Assembly: GCF_030272615.1 (NCBI RefSeq)
Contig: NC_081415.1
Coordinates: 378,718,392 to 378,782,391, forward strand
DNA length: 64,000 nt
Direction: 5' to 3'
From: Cryptomeria japonica
Lineage: Eukaryota > Streptophyta > Pinopsida > Cupressales > Cupressaceae
Both the position numbers and the translations under genes were made by a program. Below the pieces are notes generated by a model. The model saw nothing but the letters and a program-made list of their open reading frames with translations. It was not told where the DNA came from and made no database searches. This document shows positions 55,456 through 64,000 of this stretch, piece by piece; positions within the stretch are counted from its first letter, which is position 1; each line of letters opens with the position of its first letter.

Positions 55456-58400
55456 TTGACTTGGCTAGCTTATAGAGTGAACCTATTTGGTTAATAACTC
55501 TCTCACATTAGGTTCTGCAAGACCTAGGCAGGTATACCTATTCACTAGTAGCTTTCAATGACTAGTGTCTTTTATAGCAGATTGAGTATCTTGATTTGAC
55601 TTCCTCCTATCTCAGAATGGCATAAGTTCCTAGGATGGAGATATAGCAGATGAGTTTAAGATTGTTGTTGTGGAAGCTATTCGATCTTTGTGCTTGAAAT
55701 TTATATGTATACACTATCACTAATTTATTCTATATTTCCTACTCATCTACTCCTATTGCTTTAAAATAAAATGTGAACTGATATGGTGATAAATTGTATC
55801 TTATAGATGACCAGTGCCTTCTTCACTGTTTGGGCTATAGAGTCTTTATATTTCTTTAGGACTTATTATGTAAACTTATGAGATAGTTTTTAAACCCGCC
55901 CCTTTTGGAAAGTCTGTCAGTTACTGTTTCTTGTGAGCTCTACTTTGATGTTTATTGTGTAAACTGCTTGAATGAATTTAACTCTAAATTTAAGAGACCA
56001 TCCAAGGAAGAGTTGCAGGGAACAATTACAATTCACAAGCAAATCCTTTTGATCCAAATCTACAATATAGAACACAAAACTTCACTGGAAGAACACAAAT
56101 AATCTTATCTCCTTTAGATAATATCACAAGCAACTGCTTGCAGAAAATGTAGTATTCCACAACACATATGCAAAACAAAACAACTGATTGTATTATATAT
56201 TCATCAAAATGGTAGAATGGTGAGCCCCTGGGCTATAATCTATCTCTATTTCCTAATGATAATGTCCTCCCTTTTCTTTGGTCTTGATTTCACACATATA
56301 CATTACATTTTTTTAGGGTTATGACCCTTCACTTTGTTCAGTGCAACTCTACATTTAATAAACTATGATTAAAATATTCACTTTAATCTTTAGACTTCAA
56401 AAAAAATAATAACTCTCTTCCTGTGCTAGCAATCCTCATGCTTGTATTTTTTATAGAAATTGGCTCCAAGATTTGGATACTTCTTTAATCACTCTTTAAT
56501 TTGTATTTTTTGTGAATAATACTTTATGACTAAAGTATTTCATAATATATTAATCTTTGGTAATGACTATCACTCCTCTTTGGCCAATATCTTCACATTT
56601 GTATTCTTATATTCACTCATATGACATTTATGTAAAAATTCGTCACCTATGAATAAAACTTTCAAACTTCCATTTCTTTTGTGGAATAGTACAAGTAAGA
56701 ATAAAATCCCCTTTGAATTTGCATTTTACTCTTATAAGTGAAACAAGATCCTTTTGGTAAAATATTTCCCTCATATTCTTTCACTTGTAATTATGAACTT
56801 ATTTCACTGGCCACATTTTTTATTCCCTAAAAATAATTCCAGATGACATCTTTACCTAGGAGAACATAATTATTTTACCTTGATAAATTAATCCCAATAT
56901 ACATATCACTCTTGGTAATATATATGTTTAATCAATATCCTCTACCAAATAGTTTATTTTCTTGAGGTTTTCACTATAGTTAAGCCTCATTTTCATTCAG
57001 TTATTCACCTTTTAGGTAAAACAATTACCCTTCTCCTTATTCTTGCCCGCCTCTTACCTGGAAATATTTTATTTAACTTCATGTGCTATGTTTAAGTTTC
57101 ATGATGAACTAATTCATTGTCTAATATTAGCAATGTGCATTGAGCTGCTATACAATAGTGCAGGTTGTGATTAACATATTTGGATCATTTTCCAACCTTC
57201 TGGCATTCCAAAAATGATCAAAATCCTCTTGAAAATGCTTCTAACTCATGGACAATCATGCTAGCAACTTTTTGGGTACAAAAACAATAGTATTTGGCTT
57301 GTGCATGACCCCAAAATTGGCCTAAAACATTTTGGACATGATTTAAAACAATTCTAGGACAGATCTCAATCCAATTTTAAAAAATGTTGACTTTAAACTT
57401 TAATTTGAATGTTGTTGGTTGCATTGGTTTAGTAGTTTCCATCACATTCTCTCTAAATTTGCTTTGTGAATATTCTGCAGTGTGGTTGCAACCTTTGATA
57501 AAAATCCTATCTTTGTCACCTTTTATGGATGCACAAACATTATCTCCAAATCTCCCGTTTCGGCACAAGTGGTAAATATAATAGAAAGGTTTAGCTTTAC
57601 AGCAGTCAATTGCGTTTTGTAAATTTTGAAAGTTCTTTCTTCAGTGGGTGCCCATACTCCAAGATAAAGCTTCTATTTCATGCAAACATGGATATCACAG
57701 AAGAAGATTATGGAATTGGGTTTTACATTTATTAATTCCAATTGAAAATTTTAATTGCATCTTCGACACATTTGATGTGTGCAGATTCCTTGTTCAATGT
57801 AATCTGTCAAACCATCTTTATGTCTTGACATTGCTCCTATTTTTTGCTCATATATATCTATCACAGTATTGATAGATTTTTCTATACTTCGATAGATGCC
57901 TATATTCCTTTCAAATGTTACCATCACTGCAAATATTGTGTAGTTTAATTTCACGGCTATCAATTGCATTTATGTGAGACTTTCAACAAATTTATTTTGT
58001 GCAAATTTAGCTTCATTACATTCCATGAGATGAAACCACTTCGAAACAAATTGTTAATGCTACATCTATTCACCAAGCTTTCTAATTATTAAGTCTGATG
58101 ATAATTCCATATAGGGTGCACTTTGATGGATACCCATGAGTTGTTCCAAGGTTATATCTTCATTACTCAGCGAGAGTTTTCTTGCACAGGTTCGTAGAAT
58201 TTAGTTTTTCATCTGGCATCAATTTTATTACTACAGACAAGTGTCAGTCCCATGGATGTGCACTGAAGAATTAGGTAAAGCTTTCTTCAGTTTCATTGAG
58301 AATGTGGTCATTTCTGGAGCAACATATTTAAAACAATAATGTTATGTTAGAAGCAATATTCATTCATGTTTACTTATCATCTGCAATCCTCAAAATGATT

Positions 58401-60130
58401 CATTTTGTACATCACCTAGAATCTCATAATGCAATGATATTACATCCCTTGGAAATGGCTCATTAAACTATTCACATGCCATTTTGAACCCTTTTACTTT
58501 GTATGCATCTCTGGTAGGGCACTGGCTATTCTAATGCCTGACAAAAATCTTTTATTCCACCATATTAACTTGATTTCTTGAATCTAGATATACCGTATTG
58601 TCTTTATTAGCCGATGCAATTTCACCAACTTCTCATAGATCTCCTATGTTTGAGGATGTGAACCATTCCCTACTTACACATGGCTGGGAGGATGTTAATG
58701 AAAGTCATGGTATTCATCTTCTGTGAACTTATTTGTGCTTCCATACATGTCTCCCAGTCTTTTTGCATACTCAAATGTCATATGCCCTAAATAGGGTTCC
58801 TATATTTTTCGGTATAACCTTGAATTTCGGGGAAACAATTTTTGGTTTGGTTGAGAGTCTTTGTTTGGCCGATAACACACTTGAGTAAATTTTTCTCTTT
58901 GCCAGATCCACCACTTTGTGTTATATTAACCAATTTAATGGTTCTCATTTCACCATCACATATATAGTTTATGTATATAAGATCATTCGTTATAGTGCTC
59001 CATAATGATTAATTTAAATCTTATTTTCTTTTGAGATAATTTAATTCATCTTCAAATATGTAATTAAGAAAAACTACACCCCTTACTAATCATCATTAAA
59101 CAATTATGTGAATAAATTGGTTTAGTCTAATTGTAATCCAAGTGTGAAATAATAATTTCAACAGAAAGACACTTTGGTAGATTTTGCAATGTGTAAGTAA
59201 TAAAATGAATAAATCACAAATGGAATTGACCTGCGAAAAAATAGCAAATGAGGTCATAGGTCTCTAAAAATTGACACAGGAGTTCATTTTCATATAGAAA
59301 ATTGAGTGGAACAATTGGATTAGAATGGGTACTTATAGGACCAAGTTATTAACTCTCAAAAGTGGCTACTTGGAATAGTTTTGTGACTCGGACTAGTATG
59401 CACCTAAATTTCGCTATTTGACAGAGGTATCAAATTTGATTCCGCGAAGCTCACTATGGATGATCATACTTATTTATGGGTGGTTAAAATAATTGCAAGG
59501 TCAAATTTCCCATCGGGAGCAGGATTCATGGGTGCATTTTTTGGGGTGTTCAGTAGATTATCTCATTTAGGAGACCCTAAATTTTGCAAAAAATTAGGGT
59601 TCCAACAAGGGGGACTATTTTGGAACTACTTGTCTATTTGTTTCAGCTCTCTCTTCTCCTACTTTATTTGTCTTGGGGATTGAAATATTATTTCTCTCTA
59701 TTCCTAGTTTCTGTAACACCCAATCTAGTTGCCTTTTAAGTGCCCTCGCCATCTTGACATCATCAACACTCATATCAACCATCTTAAGAATAAGATCATC
59801 TCATTGTTTTTCTTCTCTTTCCTCAGCATTCATGATCTCATCATGGCTATGTCTATTATCCTTTGGATTTATTTTATAAAAAAGGATTCTCCTCTCTATT
59901 CTTAGATTTTCCAACAGATGAAGAATCTTCCTCCCTACTAGGAAATCTCTTATGTCCTTGAAATGCCATGTTTGATTTTTTTCCTTTGTTCCATTTCTTG
60001 GGGCTCAACTGAACAAGATCTTCCTGTCCTTTGTGCAGAGACCTCCTCCCCTACATAAATCTTAATGAAAAATTTCTAGGAGTTTCTCTTATTTTTCTCA
60101 GCATACCAATTATTACTCATGTATTACATG
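55456..60130. other. 4.7 kb without recognisable gene
   Basis: A/T-rich with no open frame above about 75 codons and no retroelement motif that I can read. In element E this is where leader, primer site and 5' LTR should lie, but no copy of the 501-bp LTR is visible, so the region is probably unrelated insertion or very old repeat. The minus strand near 60120-59660 is purine-rich and could be a leader tied to the cluster at 60131-60262. Confidence 0.5.
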
Positions 60131-60262
60131 TAGAGTCGCCACCTCCTAAGAGGAACAATATCTTTTACTAATCTTCTGGGCTTTTTCCTCCAGTAGAGTC
60201 TAAAATGAAACCACCAGAAATTTTGAATACTTCTTATCACAGTTCCCCAGTAGAGTCGCCAA
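60131..60262 (-). repeat. primer-site-like motif in three copies
   Basis: The minus strand reads TTGGCGACTCTACTGGGGAA at 60262-60243, a form common at Tat/Ogre-type primer sites. Related sequences recur as GACTCTACTGGAGGAA near 60200-60185 and GGTGGCGACTCTACATG near 60146-60128. I do not name the tRNA. Only the first looks like a complete site. Confidence 0.55.
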
Positions 60263-61271
60263 TCTATTGGTTCCCAAAATCACAGATTGGAAAACTTAAG
60301 GGTTTGCCAAATCCTAAACTAATCCAACTAGCCCTAGCCAACGAACAGGTATGGTCGAATACCAAATCCCTCTGCACTTAAGGATCCACTGAACCTAGGT
60401 GGGTATACCTTTTCCTCTCAAGCACAAAAGAGATTATTTAAAGTGGATTTTAAGCCTTTTAGCAAATTACAAAAACTGGCAAATTGTTGTTCTACAATTT
60501 ATGCTTTATTATGTGCTTTAAGTAAATGCCTTTGAAAAGAAATGAAAATGATTATAATAGTATTGTGAGACTAAGAATTTTTTTAGGACTTAAAAGAAAT
60601 ATGTAAAGATCAGTTCATATAAAATTGAGGAAGAATGTTTCTCTATCAAGGACCTTGAATGCATGACCCACCAAAAACTTAAAAGATAAATAGCAGACCA
60701 GTGCGTCTATCCAGGGGTATTAATGACAATTTGTGGATAGAAAATCCTATCAACTCTTGAGACAATATTAATCATCAACTATGAAGGTTTTAGTATGTGT
60801 TACACAACAATGAAGATCCCGATCTCATATTTAATGTAACAACATGTGATGGCACATCATAGAAAATCATATGACAGATTTATCAAGAGGACAAAATAAC
60901 TCATCATTACAGAAGTATGCAGAATACTTAGGAAAAGAAACAATGAACCTTCATATATTAATCCTTAAGAGATGATTTGCATACACAAGCTACACTTGAA
61001 GATACTCCATTACAATCTATTTGCATAAAAAGATACCTCTTTGTCCTATAGACATCCCTAATACATATAGCTTGTAGTCCTACCAGGTAGTATGTTTTTT
61101 TCTGAATCCTAGATGCCTTTACATACCAAATGAATCATTATAAATATATATGATAAGAGATACAAATAGACGGACACAACCTTCCATTATCCTAACAACT
61201 AACTGAATAGCAACTAAACAACTTAACTAAATCATCAATTAGATTACAAAAACTAAAATAATGAACTAAGA
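60263..61271 (-). other. candidate LTR or leader between primer-like site and accessory ORF
   Basis: If the site at 60243-60262 is real, an LTR should end just to its right (minus GGGAACCAATAGA). No TG start, TATA or partner copy could be fixed. No coding frame. Confidence 0.35.
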
Positions 61272-63169
61272 CTTTTGATCCATCCTTTGTCCACACTTTT
61301 GAATATTCTGCAAATAGCCTGCATCCTTGTAGGTTATAGCGTTGAAGATCGCATCCCTGGCTGCATTCTTGATCATGTAAAAGTTCTTGAACTAGTTGGC
61401 CATGTCATTCATATCAAGGATATCTGTTTTGGCAATGGCTTGGGATGCACTAAGTAAAGACTTACACTTAGAAAGCCATATGGTCTTATCTTTAATTACC
61501 CCTGCATCATCTACCAAATGGGGAACCCCACGCTGAACAATTTACTGGCACTCGTTGAATTCATATTTCAATTCCTTTGTGATTTCATCATGTGTGTCGA
61601 CCAAACCTTGAACCTTCTTCTTTATTTTTTCCCTGGCCTATGCATCTTGTAGCAACAAGTTACGTCTATCTTGAATTTTGGTTTTTGAAACCATATTGTC
61701 CATGTTCTTCTGATATACTTCCCAGAACTCATCCAACGCTTTCTCCATATTGTCATATCTTTTACTCAGCAAAACACAAGCAATGTCAACCCTGATGCTC
61801 TTCATCTCCCTCATCAACTTAGTATGGTCATAAGCTGATTTTTCAAATTTCTTCTTCCATTGACCTCCTGAATCAGTAATTTGAGGGATCGGGTGCCCAA
61901 TCCTCTTAAGGGTTTCTTCATATAAGGCCTTATATTTATTCTTCTCTACTATCTCATGTTTCATCTGGGCATTGTTGAATTTTGAAATATTAATACCTAT
62001 GTCAGTCGTGACCATAGGATCTACCTCTCCAACTTTCAAGGTCATCATGTGACCAAAAGCTTTATCCACATCTATGATTTTTGGCCTTTTATGTGGAGGG
62101 TATAAGGCCCATAACAACATTTCTTCCTCATTCAGATCGTACCTTGATCCAATAAAAATATCTTTTACTCATTGGCTATTCAATTTCGTATCCTTGTTGT
62201 CTAAGTGAAACAAAGAATCAAAGATAAATGAGGCACTTAGGTCCCAACCTGGAAACACAATTATTCCAACCTCTACTAATAGTTGCCTCCCCTTTGTGGG
62301 GTCATAGTCTCAACTTCCGCATCAATATCTTCCTTCAACTTCATCTTCATTTTTGCCTCATTCTCAGGGGTAATATTTGGCACTGCTTCCCTTAATTTCT
62401 TACCCTTGAAATGGTACAGGAATGATTTGAACTCCTTAGACTTTATGAATTGATCATCTGATACAAAAGAAACATGCTCTATCATTCTTTCATTTGTTTC
62501 TACCTTCAGTGTGATGATGAGCTTATCATGTGCTTCTAGATCCTTTTCCTTCTCAGGTGCCCGGAGCTTGGAAACTACTTCATTTTCCCCTGAATCACTT
62601 TGGGCTGGTTCTTCCTTCATGTTTTCTAATCTCTACCTTCTCTCCACTAGTTTCTCATACAAGGTCTCCATAACATCTGCAAGTTGTTCAACCTCCTTAT
62701 TTCTACACATGTCTTCAAATTAATCCTCCTAATGAAAATAATCTCCCAACTCCTGCCTCTTCCTTCTTGTATGGATGTAACCCTCAAGATCATAATGCAT
62801 TCTAGACATGTACTAGAATAGGTTGTATTCATCCACTAGCTTCTTGTTAATAACTTCATATGCTCTGGTAGATACAACTTTAAAATCTTGGAAATGAAGT
62901 GTACCATAGAGGAGGGCTTTCTTGTGTGCACCTCCAAAATGTTTGGCATTAGAGACACTTAATTGCCTTACAATTTCCCAAAAAGCAATCCTGTCTGGTG
63001 CAAGCTTTGGTAACACATTGGGATAACCCTCAAATCCATAGCATCGAACAAAAGTGAAGTTTTGGCATGAGTACCAATCACCCCAATTGTGATCAACCTT
63101 TGGATTTTTGTGCTCATGAGGCCTAAGAAACTTCTTGACATGGGTATGTGCAGGATCATGGTTTGCCAA
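61272..63169 (-). pseudogene. long accessory coiled-coil ORF of a retroelement, function unknown
   Basis: From Met at 63169 the frame reads MANHDPAHTHVKKFLRPHEH, NFTFVRCYGFEGYPNVLPKL and APDRIAFWEIVRQLS, then an acidic region (62620-62276), a Lys/Glu-rich coiled coil (62120-61638, KYKALYEETLKRIGHPIPQI and RYDNMEKALDEFWEVYQKN), and a C-terminal part (DILDMNDMA, DAGYLQNIQKCGQRMDQKS) ending at TAG near 61272. Total about 630 codons with five or more stops and at least two frame changes. The layout of globular N-terminus, acidic linker and coiled coil resembles the ORF3 genes, but I see no clear sequence match. Not a recognised host gene. Confidence 0.55.
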
Positions 63170-64000
63170 AACAGGCCCTTAAGTGGCAATGAAATTTTAG
63201 AAAAATCAGAGTTATGCAACTTGACATGAAAATTTGAATAAGTTGTGAACATTATTTTTAAAATATGTAAGAAGAGAATATATAGAAAATTGAATGTAGT
63301 TTCTAAGCTACTAGTTGTTTTTTGGAAAAAAAAAAATCCTATTTGATGAATATTTCAAATTTCAATGTAATGGTACTAAAATTTCAGGGAAAAAATAAGA
63401 AGTAGACGTATGTCTGACCACCCTAATCACAATCAAATCTTAATATTTTTTTATAATATTTATAATATAAGTATTAGACTCATGTCCAGATGTGACACAT
63501 TTTTTTTTTAAATTTTTTATGAATTAAATAATTATTTGTGATTTTTTTACTACAACTTTTTAGAAATTCAGAAACTCCTACGTCCGACCACCTTAACTTG
63601 GTCAAAACCTTATGAAATTTAATTTTTTTAAATTTTTCCCTATAGTAGACGAAGCATAGGATGTGACACATGTTTCGGTTTCAAAAAATGTTATACCATT
63701 TGAAAGTTATGAGTGTTTTCCAATCAGTATATCAATCAGGACTATTGTCAGAATTCAATTAGAAAATAAATAATAATTATTTACTAAAGTGAAAATAAGA
63801 CAAGCCTTATATTGTTGGAAAGTTGGGAACGTCCTTAAAAAACCCTTTTTGTTTTATCAATTTTGGCTACAAAAAAAGTCATCAGCCACTAGTGTAAAGT
63901 CTGGAAAATCAAGGAATACTGAAAAACACGTTTTTTCAGTTGACTTTCTAGGCTTGTCACTTCCAAGCCTAATACCAAAGCATTCCCGAGCCGAAATTTG
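63170..64000. other. A/T-rich flank with a ~170-bp tandem duplication
   Basis: No gene. GTCTGACCACC at 63412 and GTCCGACCACC at 63582, and GATGTGACACAT at 63489 and 63660, repeat with the same 170-171 base offset. This shows a diverged tandem duplication covering roughly 63400-63750. Confidence 0.7.

Noticed and set aside
59370-59460. Possible tRNA-like sequence (TTTGATTCCGCG region)
   Set aside because: No cloverleaf arms pair around it; the T-loop-like word stands alone.
1-64000. Host genes, tRNA/rRNA genes, CRISPR arrays, bacterial operons or organellar inserts
   Set aside because: I looked for cloverleaf and conserved box patterns, direct-repeat arrays with unique spacers, and intact non-transposon protein families and found none.

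Overview
This window looks like intergenic DNA from a large, repeat-dominated land-plant nucleus. It is A/T-rich by eye, holds no host gene that I can recognise, and consists of LTR retrotransposons and their remains inserted into one another. All families are plant types: Ty3/Gypsy chromovirus, Athila-type and Tat-like Ty3/Gypsy, and Ty1/Copia with Sirevirus-like features. The long, old and heavily decayed nests suggest a gymnosperm such as a conifer. That is an inference, because nothing here identifies a species.

Layout. 2.4-4.5 kb: a forward Copia LTR, primer site and gag remnant. 6.5-10.1 kb: a reverse, 3'-truncated chromovirus. 10.08-34.8 kb: a four-level nest. A Tat-like element (LTR 33644-34831, gag start near 32808) is split by a 22.2-kb composite Copia (10273-32503, target duplication TGGGA). 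That Copia carries two partial copies of its internal region and is itself split by an 11.1-kb Athila-type element (14849-25983, target duplication CTTAC). 35.1-38.1 kb: a 2.5-kb Copia LTR with an array of polypurine tracts. 40.0-41.6 kb: a stand-alone accessory ORF ('ORF3'). 42.1-50.5 kb: a forward chromovirus with gag, protease, RT, RNase H, integrase and chromodomain, interrupted between RNase H and integrase by a 2485-bp probable solo LTR with target duplication AGGAA. 50.5-55.5 kb: a reverse Tat-like element whose reading frame runs gag, protease, part of an RNase H, ORF3, with no RT and no integrase. 55.5-60.1 kb: no recognisable content. 60.1-60.3 kb: a primer-site-like cluster. 61.3-63.2 kb: another accessory coiled-coil ORF.

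How the parts relate. The autonomous-type elements encode capsid (gag), protease, RT/RNase H and integrase for copying and reinsertion. The ORF3 proteins at 16.1-18.5, 40.0-41.6 and 51.1-52.6 kb share a recognisable domain. All coding regions are broken. The breaks are not random: most premature stops are TAG where the family has Gln (CAG). In three elements an integrase catalytic Asp has become Asn at a CAG/CTG site, the pattern expected from deamination of CHG-methylated cytosine.

The most unusual object is the gag-protease-partial RNase H-ORF3 element at 50.5-55.5 kb. The twice-nested composite Copia is next. Percent differences quoted are eye counts, not computed alignments.
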